Shown here piece by piece: positions 11,501-21,435 of a stretch of 64,000 bases of DNA. The notes below the pieces were generated by a model, which was not told the DNA's origin, ran no database searches, and saw only the letters and a list, made by a program, of their open reading frames with translations. Origin of the DNA: Pelobates cultripes (taxonomy: Eukaryota > Chordata > Amphibia > Anura > Pelobatidae); the NCBI GenBank assembly GCA_933207985.1, contig OW240915.1, forward strand, positions 124,579,557 through 124,643,556, given 5' to 3'. A program made the position numbers and the translations under genes. The first letter of the stretch is position 1, and every line of letters starts with the position of its first letter.

Positions 11501-11791
11501 CTAGGATGCTACATTGGGGAAACCACCCAGCCATTAAATGGCAGAATGAATATGCACAGACACTCTATTAAACACCACAAAGAAGAATCATACTGCACTC
11601 CTGTGGGACACCACTTTACCCAACCTGGCCACTCACTGAAGGACCTAGAAATCAAAGTACTGAAAGGGGGTTTTAAAAATACCCAGGAAAGAAAAGCCTT
11701 TGAAGCCAGAATGATTAAATGGTTTAACAGCAAGAAGAGAGGACTAAATATTGATTTGGGATTCCTGTCCCACTACCAACACTTTACATGA
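11468..11791 (+). pseudogene. PLE GIY-YIG endonuclease fragment, right arm
   Basis: This is the mirror copy of the left-arm fragment, with the same CYIGET core and HFTQPGHSL motif. There are a few amino-acid differences (for example DLEIKVLKGGF against DLKIKVLKWGF). It ends at the same FLSHYQHFT terminus. No reverse transcriptase precedes it. Confidence 0.8.
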
Positions 11792-12257
11792 ACACTCTCC
11801 CAACATTATCTTACTGTTCTGTCATATGTACCAACACTTTAAAATGCATTCCTATATGTTTATTCTATCTATATACAAAGTACTATGTGTAGACCTATGC
11901 TTTCCCATACTCGTATGCATGAATGCTTATATATATTACTGTGCATTTATATTTGTGTATATGAGTCCATGTGCATGTATGTATATGTGTTTATGTATAT
12001 ATACATATGTTTATGCTTTCACATATACATATTTCTGTGTGTGTGCATGTATAAAGTGTATCATCCTGTGCACTGTCTGCTTGTTTGTTTTTCTTTTCCC
12101 TCTCTCCCCCCTACTCTTCTCTTCAACAAGATATTTATGACCCTCTGCTAAGATGGTGTCTATTTTCTAACAAACCTGTCTTATCTACACTCATGTCGCT
12201 TTAACCCCTGTATCACAACTGAATTCTATGTGTCATTTTGCTCAGAAATGCTTCAGA

Positions 12258-12285
12258 CTTGAGAAAGGGAGGTTCTCCCGAAAGC
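12258..12285 (+). ncRNA. PLE terminal hairpin, hammerhead-like
   Basis: CTTGAGAAA, then a GGGAG/CTCCC stem with a 3-nt loop, then GAAAGCTTGTC: the layout resembles the core of a type I hammerhead ribozyme (stem II followed by GAAA), but the CUGAUGA strand is not canonical. The mirror copy is in the left arm at about 10670-10705. PLEs are known to carry hammerhead motifs in their terminal repeats; activity here is only an inference and looks unlikely. Confidence 0.35.
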
Positions 12286-12360
12286 TTGTCATTAAAAAAT
12301 TCTGTTAGTCCAATAAAAAAGGTATTACAAGATAAGAATTTTATCTGTTTTTTACATCTA

Positions 12361-12381
12361 CATACATACATACATATATAG

Positions 12382-12410
<29 letters not shown>
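12361..12410. repeat. (CATA)n/(TA)n microsatellite closing the palindrome
   Basis: CATA units run into TA repeats immediately outside the right arm, mirroring the run at 10518-10565. Confidence 0.9.
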
Positions 12411-12412
<2 letters not shown>

Positions 12413-13120
12413 ACAAAACAAAAAATATTAAAACAAAGTCATTCAGCTTGCTTCATTTATGCCAGAGCATTCATGAGTGTGCTCAAGACATCAAGGGAAA
12501 ACTGTGAACAAGAAGTGCAGAGTAGGTTTTTTTTATTTTTTATTTCACTGCTTTACTCATTCAGTATATGTACCAGTTTACTGAGGTTTTTTTTTTATTT
12601 TTTTTTTTTACTTGTTCTAAATTACAATGTCAATAGGCCATGAGGTCATGTATGAGACGGTGGAAGAACCCAGATCCTGGCTACATCTCAGTCTCACTAC
12701 TGTCCGTGAGTTCACTTGAAATGTCTGTGCAAATAAAGGGGTTTTCAATCACATTTTTTTCCCCACCATAACCTTTTTGTTTTTTGCTTCCCAAGCACTA
12801 CCAAGCCTCAATAAGCAAACCAGTAACCAACCTGGTGCTGATGATTTCCATTAACAATGAAACAGCTGTCCATGAGTGGTTCATTGGCTTTGCATATTTT
12901 CCTAAGTTGTGTATCAAAGCTGTTGTGTACAGCAAACACAGACTCAAAGGAATCCATGTTTAAAATGGAATGAGGCAAAAATGTGATTCTTTGTTAACCT
13001 AATTTGCATATGCCCATCCATAATCCTTTGCGGTAGTAACATAACTGCAAATTTGTGATTTATGTGGGAAAAGCAAGTCTTATGGATTGACTGGTGTGCA
13101 TATTTTTGTTTACCATCGTA
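12411..13120. other. No gene recognised (presumed CLPTM1L intron)
   Basis: This unique-looking AT-rich sequence has poly-T runs but no coding motif and no splice-bounded conserved frame that I can see. It lies downstream of the last visible CLPTM1L exon on the minus strand, so it is presumably intronic. Confidence 0.4.
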
Positions 13121-13569
13121 TTAAAGGATCACTATAGAGTCAGGAACACAAACATGTAGGACATGCTAGCCTGATCCAATCGCAGTGCTTCCCCATAGGA
13201 TTGGCTGAGACTGATAAAGAGGCAGATCAGGGGCAGAGCCAGCATGATTCCAACACAGCCCTGGCCAATCAGCAACTCCTCACTGAGATGCATTGAATCA
13301 ATGAATCTCTAAGAGTAAAGTTCAGTGTCTGCATGCAGAGGGAGGAGATACTGAATGTTTGGATGCATTTTAGGCAGCCATTACCCAGGAAGGATCTCTA
13401 ACAGTCATCTAAGGAGTGGCAAGTGAAGTTATCACTAGGCTGTAATGTAAATACTATATGTTCTCTGAAAAGACAGTGTTTACAGCAAAAAGCCTGAAGG
13501 TAATGATTCTACTGACCAGAACAAATTCAATACGCTGTAGTTGTTCTGGTGACTATAGTGTCCCTTTAA
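13121..13569. mobile_element. TTAA-flanked T2/Kolobok-like MITE
   Basis: TTAA lies at both ends (13121-13124, 13566-13569), with terminal repeats AGGATCACTATAGAGTCAGG on the left and GTGACTATAGTGTCCCT on the right. The interior is non-coding. The same family in inverted orientation occupies 40179-41461. It lies in the presumed CLPTM1L intron 60 bp from an exon. Confidence 0.8.
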
Positions 13570-13627
13570 CTACTAACAATATAAAAATAGATATTCTATA
13601 TTCTGAAACATCTTTAAGCAGTCTTAC

Positions 13628-13710
13628 CTTTTGTAACGAATATTCAATAGTGAATAAACAGCACCTCCAAAACACAATGGATACAATACATAGGACAAAT
13701 ATTTCATTGC
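13628..13710 (-). CDS. CLPTM1L: CLPTM1L internal exon (83 nt)
   Basis: On the minus strand a polypyrimidine tract and CAG acceptor (just above 13710) precede an 83-nt exon closed by a GTAAG donor at 13627-13623. It encodes AMKYLSYVLYPLCFGGAVYS followed by LLNIRYK, a transmembrane segment strongly reminiscent of CLPTM1L (cleft lip and palate transmembrane protein 1-like). CLPTM1L is a multipass ER membrane protein reported to scramble GlcN-PI in GPI-anchor biosynthesis. Phase is consistent: the preceding exon ends on a full codon, and this one ends two bases into the next. The following exon (expected to begin with a Trp-Tyr-Ser-Trp segment) is not found to the left within the window, implying an intron longer than 13.6 kb. 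Confidence 0.9.
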
Positions 13711-14234
13711 CTGTGAAAATAAAATGAAAATAAAATGAAAGCAAGACTTTTTAAAAATAGAGAAAAGGAGTAGAGGCACAGGTAATTGCAATACCAAAAG
13801 GATTGAAAATACTAACAGCTTCTCCTGAGCTGCAGTTCCTCCCACTGTAGTTCCAGTAGTGTAAACCAAATAAACATAGGAAAAAAAAAAAAAAGATCTG
13901 CGCTTCCAGTTGTAATGTGCACCAATGTGCTAGCAAGCATTTATTTGAAGGACATAAAAGACATACAATCCATGTTTTAGTTTATGTTAGATTTAACATT
14001 AGAGTGTGCCTTTAACGTCACATTGTACCCAAAGAAGCAATTGATGAAACACAGGGTAAAGACATGTGAAGATTGTAAACTTGTTACGTTCATTATTTGT
14101 CACTATCAAGAAAAAGAAAATGACAAGTGCAAATTAACAAACTATTTGGAAGATTGAAAAACTTCCTATTACTCTATTATTCATTCAGGATAAATTATAA
14201 GAAAGTAAACTGGACAATATAACGGGAGACATAC

Positions 14235-14285
14235 CTGAGTATCATATTCATCAGTCTTCTTTTCAGATTCACTATGTGCTCCAAA
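14235..14285 (-). CDS. CLPTM1L: CLPTM1L internal exon (51 nt)
   Basis: A 51-nt, 17-codon exon in phase 0 lies between a poly-T/TAG acceptor (14288-14286) and a GTATGT donor (14234-14229). It encodes FGAHSESEKKTDEYDTQ, matching the hydrophilic loop that in CLPTM1L directly precedes the AMKYLSY transmembrane segment. That segment is encoded by the next exon, 524 bp downstream on the minus strand. No stop or frameshift is present, and order, orientation and phase all agree. I regard this as host coding sequence rather than a retrocopy because the introns are retained. Confidence 0.9.
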
Positions 14286-14599
14286 CTAAAAAAAAAACAA
14301 ACAAAAAAAAAAAAAAACATAAGCAAACAAAATGGTAATTAAAACTATGGTAATTGTGAAATATTATATCTTATTAAGATCATACATGTTAAGTACTAGC
14401 ACTTATTGTTGGGTGAATGCAGGTATTCAAAACAGTAATAGATATAAAAAAATAATAAAGACACTTCATTGATAATTTTTTAAAGCTATGACAATGTAAT
14501 CCTTTTTTGCTTTACCAAAAAATGTACATTGATATTTTCAATTAACTGACATAAGTTCTAAAACAGCAAACTCTAAAAAGTAATACAATGTGAGCAGGA

Positions 14600-14666
14600 T
14601 ATTACTTTGCTACAGAGGGATTTAGACAGATTGAGGGACTGGGCACTCAAATGGCAGATTAATTTT
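14600..14666 (+). pseudogene. Short CR1-like LINE reverse transcriptase fragment
   Basis: The + strand encodes LQRDLDRLRDWALKWQINFN, a conserved segment of CR1/L2-type LINE reverse transcriptases downstream of the YADD block. It is truncated at the TTAA that starts the next element. Confidence 0.55.
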
Positions 14667-15510
14667 AACCCCTTTACGGACTGAGCCCAATGTACACATT
14701 ATGATCAAAACAAAACGTAAACAAAACCTGGCATTTGCGCTATATGTCTGTTCAGGCGTAATTCACCTCTTTCATATTATGTGCACCCACACTTATTATA
14801 TATAATTTTATTCAGGGGAAAGAGGGCTTTCATTTAACATCAAATATTTAGGTATGAAACATAATTCAATATGAATAAAATATAAAAAAAAGGGAGAAAA
14901 TAATTTTCTAAATTAATTTAGTTCCATGTGACATCTTAACTGTGAATGTCATAATACTGTTTGCTTTTACTGCAATAAAATACACATATTTGTATTCAGC
15001 GATGTCTCACAAGTAAAACAGCACCCCCTATGTACAGGTTTTATGGGGTTTTGAGAAGTTACAGGGTCAAATATAGCATGCTACATTTTTCAGTTTTTTC
15101 ACATTGAAATTCGCCAGATTGGTTACGTTGCCTTTGAGACCGTATGGTAGCCCAGGAATGAAAACGACCCCCATGATGGCACACCATTTGCAATAGTAGA
15201 CAAGCCAAGGTACTGCAAATGGGGTATGTCCAGTCTTTTTTTTTGTAGCCACTTGGTCACAAACACTGGCCAAAGTTAGCGTTTATAATTGTTTTTTTGC
15301 ATTTTTAACACACAAACACATAAACAAATATAAATGTTAATTTTGGCCAGTGTTTTTGGCTACTAAAAAAGACTGGACATACCCTAATTGTAATACCTTG
15401 GGTTGTCTACTATTGCAAATGGTATGCCATCATGGGGGTAATTTTCATTCCTGGGCTAACATACAGTGTCAAAGGCAACAAACAATCTGGCGAATATCTA
15501 ACATAACCCA
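14665..15510. mobile_element. TTAA-CCCC foldback element, copy 1
   Basis: It starts TTAACCCCTTTACGGACTGA at 14665. Arms at about 14995-15260 and 15340-15510 are inverted copies of each other: the phrase GACTGGACATACCC... is read on opposite strands. The left ~370 bp reappears inverted at the right end of the large element at 22196-25559. The right terminus is not clear; it appears truncated near the CR1-like LINE. No transposase is present. Confidence 0.6.
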
Positions 15511-15553
15511 AACAGACTATGTTCGCCTCACTAACTTTTATTAGGCTAGATTT

Positions 15554-15763
15554 TCAGCTATCCTTCACATACAGGGCCACCCCTCCCCCTTTCTTGCTTT
15601 CCCTATCTTTTCTATATAAAGAGTACCCTGGTATTGCTATGTCCCAGTCATTTTTCTCATTATACCATGTCTCAGTAACAGCGACTAAATCTACACTATC
15701 AGTTGCCATTATTGCCACAAGTTCATGGATCTTATTCCCTAAACTGCGAGCATTTGTAGACAT
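15554..15763 (-). pseudogene. CR1-like ORF2, N-terminus of APE endonuclease
   Basis: The 69-residue frame (MSTNARSLGNKIHELVAIMA...) is the opening of a CR1/L2-type endonuclease. It has N-A-R-S-L, the catalytic-site phrase VTETWYNEKNDW (E of the T-E-T-W motif) and GGGVALYVKDS. The remainder of the endonuclease and the reverse transcriptase are missing, so the fragment is inactive. Confidence 0.8.
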
Positions 15764-16370
15764 GACTAAGCTTATAATTTTTTAACACACTTGCTACAGG
15801 CACCTTCTGTCCTTGTTTTGGGGGACAATTGGATTGATGTTTTATCACCCTTTTGCCCCCCACCTCCAAGTTTAAATACATCCTAACAAAACCTCTGAAC
15901 TGCTCACTGAGAACATTTGTTCCTTTTTGAGAAAGATGCAAACCATCTTTTTTGTACAGCTTATTTCCATTCCAAATAGAGCTACCATGAGAAATAAAGC
16001 CAAATCCTTGCTCCTGACACCATTCACCAAGCCACAAATTAAAGTCCCTAATACGCATCTGCCTGTCATTCTGAGTGTTATGCACAGGAAGAACTTCAGA
16101 GAATGACAGTGTGGAAACAACCTGCCGTATATCATTGGCAAAAACACTAAAAACTTTCTTAACCTCTGAAACCTCAGTGCAAGCCAAGTCATTCGTCCCT
16201 AGATGGACAAGTACATCCAATTCCCCTTCCTGCTTTGCTCGCTTAACAATATTACAGATACGTCTCTGTGAGCAGTAGCTCCGGGAAGACACCTCACAAG
16301 ACCACCATTGTCCATCTACACACCTCTTATGATGGAATTCCCCAACAACAACTGCTTTCTATTAAGCCTC
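15732..16370 (-). pseudogene. CR1-like ORF1 SGNH/GDSL hydrolase-like domain
   Basis: Blocks typical of SGNH hydrolases are visible in order: LLLGNSIIRGV (block I, GDS replaced by GNS, Ser retained; about 16316-16350), LVHLGTNDL (block III, about 16205) and DGLHLSQKG (block V with Asp-Gly-Leu-His, about 15920). A stop and frame change between 16292 and 16318 separate block I from the rest. Such esterase-like domains are known in ORF1 of CR1/L2-type LINEs. The 186-residue frame ends at 15732, overlapping the start of ORF2. Confidence 0.75.
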
Positions 16371-16397
16371 ACCATAGTCTCCAAGTCAGTCTCCACA

Positions 16398-16612
16398 ACA
16401 CCGCTAGCCTCAGTGCCCCTCTCCACAACACCGCTGGCCTCAGTGCCCCTCTCCACAACACCACTGGCCTCAGTGCCCCTCTCCACAACACCACTGGCCT
16501 CAGTGCCCCTCTCCACAACACCACTGGCCTCAGTGCACCTCTCCACAACACCACTGGCCTCAGTGCCCCTCTCCACAACACCACTGGCCTCAGTGCCCCT
16601 CTCCACAACACC
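16398..16612 (-). repeat. 30-bp in-frame minisatellite in LINE ORF1
   Basis: About seven 30-bp units (CACAACACC(A/G)CTGGCCTCAG-type on the + strand) run from 16398 to 16612. On the minus strand each unit encodes ten residues (GVVERGTEAS), so the array stays open in the ORF1 frame and joins directly to the SGNH block I. Units differ by only one or two bases, so the array is recent. Confidence 0.9.
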
Positions 16613-16620
16613 ATCCACAT

Positions 16621-16948
16621 GTGCAGATGTTCCTGGAGTTCAGAATGTTGCAGCTGATCATTTGTCTCGATCTCGAATTTCAGGAGTTCCGGGCAGCATT
16701 GCCAACAGCAGTCCAGGTTGCTACCCTGAGAACCGCAGTGGCAGGAACTGGTCATGGACTAGATAATCTTCTAGCTCACAGGTGTTACCTCTCACAACAA
16801 GATATGTCTGCTAACACAAGGGAATCTTATGATAGGGCTTTTCATATTTTCAATAGATTTTTGCTCCACATTATAGACAAGTTCTCTATGGAAACTGTGG
16901 TTGCGTTTATTTCCTTTTGACACCTTCACCTAAAGCTATCCTTCAACA
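16621..16948 (+). pseudogene. DIRS/Ngaro tyrosine recombinase, N-terminal part
   Basis: After the RNase H end (VAADHLSR, read in another frame) the sequence encodes LPTAVQVATLRTAVAGTG and ANTRESYDRAFHIFNRFLL, the SAM-like core-binding N-domain of tyrosine recombinases (pattern S.nTr..Y..a...F..F). A TGA at 16918 interrupts the frame shortly before the LTR insertion. Confidence 0.6.
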
Positions 16949-18731
16949 TGTGACAGACCTCCCAGTCTATGCATTATTACTAGAGCTGTGTTCATCTGTT
17001 TATTCAACCTTTTTCCCTATTCTTTTGTAAGAATTCTTTTGTAATTTTTAATAATCACCAGTTTATTTTATGACTCAAGTGCTATAGGATATATGAACAG
17101 TCAAATGAAGGGTTAAAAGAGCCACATCAATTACTTAGGCTATTTAAACCCATAAGGAACATCTATTCAGTATCCTCTGATATCCTCACGAAACGCGTAA
17201 GGACAACTCTGTTTACGACATTCATTGCTTTCTGGCACCTATCGCAAATCAACCTTATTGCCCTGGAACGCAGGAACTGTGACACGCACGCGGCTCACCT
17301 ACTGTCCTAGTGATTACAACTATTATACGTTACACATGAGTAACAAGATTACCTAGAGAAATTAAAATTGCCGCCGAACGAAGGAAGAAAACAAAGATAC
17401 ACACGAGGCTCACGGAGAGCCAGCTCTTCCATTTATTTGACGATCGGACTGCAACAACTGTATACACCAGGTTCCAAAACTGCAACCGGGCAAGAAGTTT
17501 GATATCAAAGTGTGAGTGCCTAATATAGCTTTTAATTTGATTTTTTCAAATAAAATTTAATATTTTTAACCATTTCAGCACTTCAGTTTTTAATGGTGAA
17601 TTAAACATATATTTTATTGAGGGCCATCAACTATGACCTATCAATGATATTTTATATCTATTTATTACTTTTTACAAGGGTACAATTATTATAAAATAGG
17701 ACCATTTATAATATAATATTGTACACACAGTATACTAACTCACTCAGTATCCATATACCAGTTCTTCTATAACTGGAGTGAACTGAGTCAGTTTACAATT
17801 TAAAAGACTGCTGCTACTATTTGATACATAGTATCTATTTACAAGACTGTTATCAATTGGACAATTTATTTCCTTTTCTTCTTTTTTTTGTTTTGTTATT
17901 TATTGGATATTACTGTGAATGATCTGTTGCACAAAATATATATACTTTTTATGATATATTTTTTATGAAATTTTAAGTAAGTAATGAATTATTACTAGTC
18001 TTACCACTATTCTAAAGAGATTTAAAGGTATATCACGTTAACCATTCCTGGATTTTTTATTAGATTTTTATCTGATATATTTTTTGTTTTACTTTGCAAT
18101 ATTAAGGATTTTTTAGTGGAATCCTTATTTTTCCAGTAGAGTGGTTTACTGCAGCCATACTAGGTTCTCTAACACACAGTTATTTTTCATATTAACCATA
18201 ACGTTATACTTTTTCCCTATTCGTCTGTTTCCCTACTTTATTTCGTTCAACTAAACAATCTACCAAATCTACGCAGCACCCTTCGGTACTTTTAAAACTC
18301 ACAAATCAGACCAACCCTGAGGACTAAAAACCATGGAACTGATTCTGGACAGATTAAGCCGAAAGGTCTGTGAAAACACAAACCTCATGGTGATCTGACT
18401 GTGTTTGTGGGATGAGCGCTTTTCAGAAATATTGAGTGCTCAAATCCAAGCTATCTGTGGATATGTCAAACATGGGAGGATTTCCCTGTTTGTGTGGGAG
18501 TGTATTGTATTGTATTTTTGATTGGCTACTGTAACTGTATTCCAGTCCTCCACAAGGTCCCTATGGGAGTATCCCTTGCTGGAGGACCTGCATAAAAGCC
18601 AGCCTGTGGCACTCATTAAACCAGTTCATGTTTGACCCTCAACACAGAGCCTCGTCACTTGGGATTATTCAGAAGCAGACTTCATACTTGGGGGGAACCC
18701 CTTCTCATACCTGGGGTGCCACCACACAACA
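16944..18731 (+). mobile_element. Solo LTR with 5-bp TSD (CAACA), itself interrupted
   Basis: CAACA at 16944-16948 and 18727-18731 brackets a TGTGACAG...CCACCACA sequence (16949-18726), the TG...CA ends of a retrovirus/gypsy-type LTR. A promoter-like TGCATAAAAG (about 18590) and an ATTAAA (18615) fit a + strand LTR. No internal region is present, so it is a solo LTR made by LTR-LTR recombination. Excluding the nested insert it is about 580 bp. Removing it rejoins the tyrosine-recombinase reading. Confidence 0.8.
17009..18222. mobile_element. 1.19-kb retroposed insert in the solo LTR (14-bp TSD)
   Basis: CTTTTTCCCTATTC is repeated exactly at 17009-17022 and 18209-18222, flanking an AT-rich insert (17023-18208) that has no coding motif. 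It contains CTGATATCCTCACGAAACGC near 17178, a GAAACGC-type motif common to terminal repeats of PLE-related sequences in this window. A 14-bp TSD suggests target-primed insertion. The family is unidentified. Confidence 0.75.
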
Positions 18732-18867
18732 CTATTAAATTATAGCTTACCGACATCCAACATCATATCCTCACCACATGGCCTAACAAACAACAGTTCT
18801 TTTCATCCTTCCAGGTTAAAGCCATATTGAAAGGTATCAAAGATTCCACACCTATACCAACACTTTA
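18732..18867 (+). pseudogene. DIRS/Ngaro tyrosine recombinase, middle part
   Basis: The frame reads TIKL, a stop (TAG), then LTDIQHHILTTWPNKQQFFSS and onward to IPTL, where the mariner is inserted at TA (18866-18867). This is the segment linking the N-domain to the catalytic domain. The TAG replaces what is usually an aromatic or leucine codon. Confidence 0.6.
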
Positions 18868-20430
18868 CAGGGAGTGCAGAATTATTAGGCAAATGAGTAT
18901 TTTGACCACATCATCCTCTTTATGCATGTTGTCTTACTCCAAGCTGTATAGGCTCGAAAGCCTACTACCAATTAAGCATATTAGGTGATGTGCATCTCTG
19001 TAATGAGAAGGGGTGTGGTCTAATGACATCAACACCCTATATCAGGTGTGCATAATTATTAGGCAACTTCCTTTCCTTTGGCAAAATGGGTGAAAAGAAG
19101 GACTTGACAGGCTCAGAAAAGTCAAAAATAGTGAGATATCTTGCAGAGGGATGCAGCACTCTTAAAATTGCAAAGCTTCTGAAGCGTGATCATCGAACAA
19201 TCAAGCGTTTCATTCAAAATAGTCAACAGGGTCGCAAGAAGCGTGTGGAAAAACCAAGGCGCAAAATAACTGCCCATGAACTGAGAAAAGTCAAGCGTGC
19301 AGCTGCCACGATGCCACTTGCCACCAGTTTGGCCATATTTCAGAGCTGCAACATCACTGGAGTGCCCAAAAGCACAAGGTGTGCAATACTCAGAGACATG
19401 GCCAAGGTAAGAAAGGCTGAAAGACGACCACCACTGAACAAGACACACAAGCTGAAACGTCAAGACTGGGCCAAGAAATATCTCAAGACTGATTTTTCTA
19501 AGGTTTTATGGACTGATGAAATGAGAGTGAGTCTTGATGGGCCAGATGGATGGGCCCGTGGCTGGATTGGTAAAGGGCAGAGAGCTCCAGTCCGACTCAG
19601 ACGCCAGCAAGGTGGAGGTGGAGTACTGGTTTAGGCTGGTATCATCAAAGATGAGCTTGTGGGGCCTTTTTGGGTTGAGGATGGAGTCAAGCTCAACTCC
19701 CAGTCCTACTGCCAGTTCCTGGAAGACACCTTCTTCAAGCAGTGGTACAGGAAGAAGTCTGCATCCTTCAAGAAAAACATGATTTTCATGCAGGACAATG
19801 CTCCATCACACGCGTCCAAGTACTCCACAGCGTGGCTGGCAAGAAAGGGTATAAAAGAAGAAAATCTAATGACATGGCCTCCTTGTTCACCTGATCTGAA
19901 CCCCATTGAGAACCTGTGGTCCATCATCAAATGTGAGATTTACAAGGAGGGAAAACAGTACACCTCTCTGAACAGTGTCTGGGAGGCTGTGGTTGCTGCT
20001 GCACGCAATGTTGATGGTGAACAGATCAAAACACTGACAGAATCCATGGATGGCAGGCTTTTGAGTGTCCTTGCAAAGAAAGGTGGCTATATTGGTCACT
20101 GATTTGTTTTTGTTTTGTTTTTGAATGTCAGAAATGTATATTTGTGAATGTTGAGATGTTATATTGGTTTCACTGGTAATAATAAATAATTGAAATGGGT
20201 ATATATTTGTTTTTTGTTAAGTTGCCTAATAATTATGCACAGTAATAGTCACCTGCACACACAGATATCCCCCTAACATAGCTAAAACTAAAAACAAACT
20301 AAAAACTACTTCCAAAAATATTCAGCTTTGATATTAATGAGTTTTTTGGGTTCATTGAGAACATGGTTGTTGTTCAATAATAAAATTAATCCTCAAAAAT
20401 ACAACTTGCCTAATAATTCTGCACTCCCTG
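18868..20430 (+). mobile_element. Tc1/mariner DD37E transposon, 1563 bp, complete ends
   Basis: TA target duplications flank (18866-18867, 20431-20432) terminal inverted repeats CAGGGAGTGCAGAATTATTA and its complement. Subterminal copies of TAATTATTAGGCAA / TTGCCTAATAATTA lie near 19050 and 20222, typical of elements with internal direct/inverted transposase-binding sites. It encodes one transposase (19086-20102) broken by a single stop. The target is the DIRS recombinase gene. Confidence 0.9.
19086..20102 (+). pseudogene. DD37E Tc1/mariner transposase with one premature amber stop
   Basis: About 338 codons from MGEKKDLTGSEKSKI. Residues 1-110 form the paired helix-turn-helix DNA-binding region (ILKIAKLLKRDHRTIKRFI-like, then a second HTH), followed by the catalytic domain. 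The first Asp is in LWTDEMRV, the second in MQDNAPSH, and the Glu in PDLNPIENLW. Thirty-seven residues separate the second Asp from the Glu, so this is DD37E, the spacing described for the TRT group, not the usual DD34E. A TAG at 19632-19634 stands where the GGGGVLVW motif normally has Trp (TGG to TAG). Apart from this the frame is open to the end, ending GGYIGH. The single lesion implies recent activity of the family. Confidence 0.9.
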
Positions 20431-20432
20431 TA

Positions 20433-21010
20433 TAGACTACCAATCCACAATCACCTGTTCCAGTCACTTTCAGACCTCCTAGATGCCTCAGCATTTGAAA
20501 CCCAAACAAATCACGTCATTAAAACTGCCATTTATTTAGCGTTCTACGGTTTTCTCCGAGAGAATTCGCCAATACTAACTCTAACTCCTCTCACATCTGG
20601 TGAAATCAGATGACCACTACATCATACGAAAACTAGCGGAAGGGGTCAGACAGTAAACATTCTGTATTATCCCACAAGCAATCAATGGTGCACCGTTAAA
20701 GTTTTTGATTACTACCTTTCCTCCAATCAAAGTTCACCGAGCCAACCACTGCTTGCTTTACACGGGAATACACTCACTACTAGTAGATTTATGCTTTATG
20801 TTAAAATATCATTGGTACGGTTAGGTGTTAACCCAGCGAATTACTTGAGCCATTCATTTTGTATAGGAGCCGCTACCATGACTTCCAAAAGAAATATTCT
20901 GGTACACATTATTAAGACGTTAGGTCGGTGGAAGTCCGCTGGCTAGACTAGATACATGCCTCAAACTATACAAGAAGTACGTCAAGCTTTCCATAACATG
21001 ATTGTGTGAT
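20433..21010 (+). pseudogene. DIRS/Ngaro tyrosine recombinase, catalytic C-terminal part
   Basis: The frame encodes TAIYLAFYGFLREN (helix before the first catalytic Arg), then LSHSFCIGAATMTS, the HxxR box in which Arg is replaced by Cys, then KTLGRWKSAG, a stop and TRYM with the presumed nucleophilic Tyr. Two or more stops and the R-to-C change make it inactive. It directly continues the reading broken by the mariner. Confidence 0.7.
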
Positions 21011-21109
21011 GTAGCTATGTTGTATTTGTAGGCTGAATAAAGTTTGTTATGCTAATCTCTTTTTGCCCTCTTTTATTTCAGGCTTACCACATTGTCGGTT
21101 CCAGAACAC

Positions 21110-21366
21110 CACAACCGACTTTGCCTCATCCCTGCATGTTTTATACCTCTAGCTCTATGGCTTTTGATGTCCTGAACACAAATGGAAGGTTGGGCCTGTA
21201 GTTGTGGACGGGGCTTGGATTCCCTTCTTATGGAGCGCCAGTCCCCTCTTCACTACCGTCTCAAGTCTGGTGATTTGCCCCACCACTTCCCTCTTTCTAT
21301 TATATTTATATAAGGTAGGCCCTCTTATTTCAGGCCTACCACATCGTCGGTTGTTGCACACAACAA

Positions 21367-21435
<69 letters not shown>

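Larger units (their letters stand above)
10602..12362. mobile_element. 1.76-kb palindrome of two inverted PLE 3' halves
   Basis: Two nearly identical arms (about 10602-11479 and 11488-12362) are inverted about a centre near 11484 with a spacer of under 10 bp. Each arm carries a GIY-YIG endonuclease fragment close to the centre, then a CA/TA-rich spacer. Each ends in the hairpin-bearing tail with CTTGAGAAAGGGAGG / CTCCCGAAAGCTTGTC. Both arms abut TA/CATA microsatellites. Inverted partial copies are a documented habit of Penelope-like elements. The arms differ by only a few substitutions, so a transcript across the centre could form a long hairpin. Confidence 0.85.
15540..16616 (-). mobile_element. 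CR1-like LINE fragment with SGNH-type ORF1 and start of ORF2
   Basis: On the minus strand this runs from a 30-bp minisatellite (16616-16398) through an SGNH-hydrolase domain (16370-15732) into an APE endonuclease start (15763-15554). The two reading frames overlap by about 30 bp, as ORF1 and ORF2 of such LINEs can. It ends near 15540. The 5' end (16616) abuts a DIRS-like element of opposite orientation. Confidence 0.75.
16616..21060 (+). mobile_element. DIRS/Ngaro-like tyrosine-recombinase retroelement (3' part) with nested insertions
   Basis: The + strand carries an RNase H tail (DVPGVQNVAADHLSR, about 16625), then a tyrosine recombinase reading. That reading is cut at 16948 by a solo LTR (resuming at 18727) and at 18867 by a mariner (resuming at 20431), and ends near 20990. 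RNase H followed by tyrosine recombinase is the order of DIRS/Ngaro elements. An AATAAA at 21038 may be its polyadenylation signal. A phrase TATTTCAGGC(T/C)TACCACAT occurs at about 21078 and 21328 and could belong to its split repeats. Confidence 0.65.

Noticed and set aside
16398..16612. CRISPR-like regular repeat
   Set aside because: Units are contiguous 30-bp tandem repeats without unique spacers, in vertebrate DNA and in frame with a LINE protein.
17178..17205. Functional hammerhead ribozyme at CTGATATCCTCACGAAACGC
   Set aside because: The required CUGAUGA strand and a proper stem II are not present; listed only as a possible remnant.
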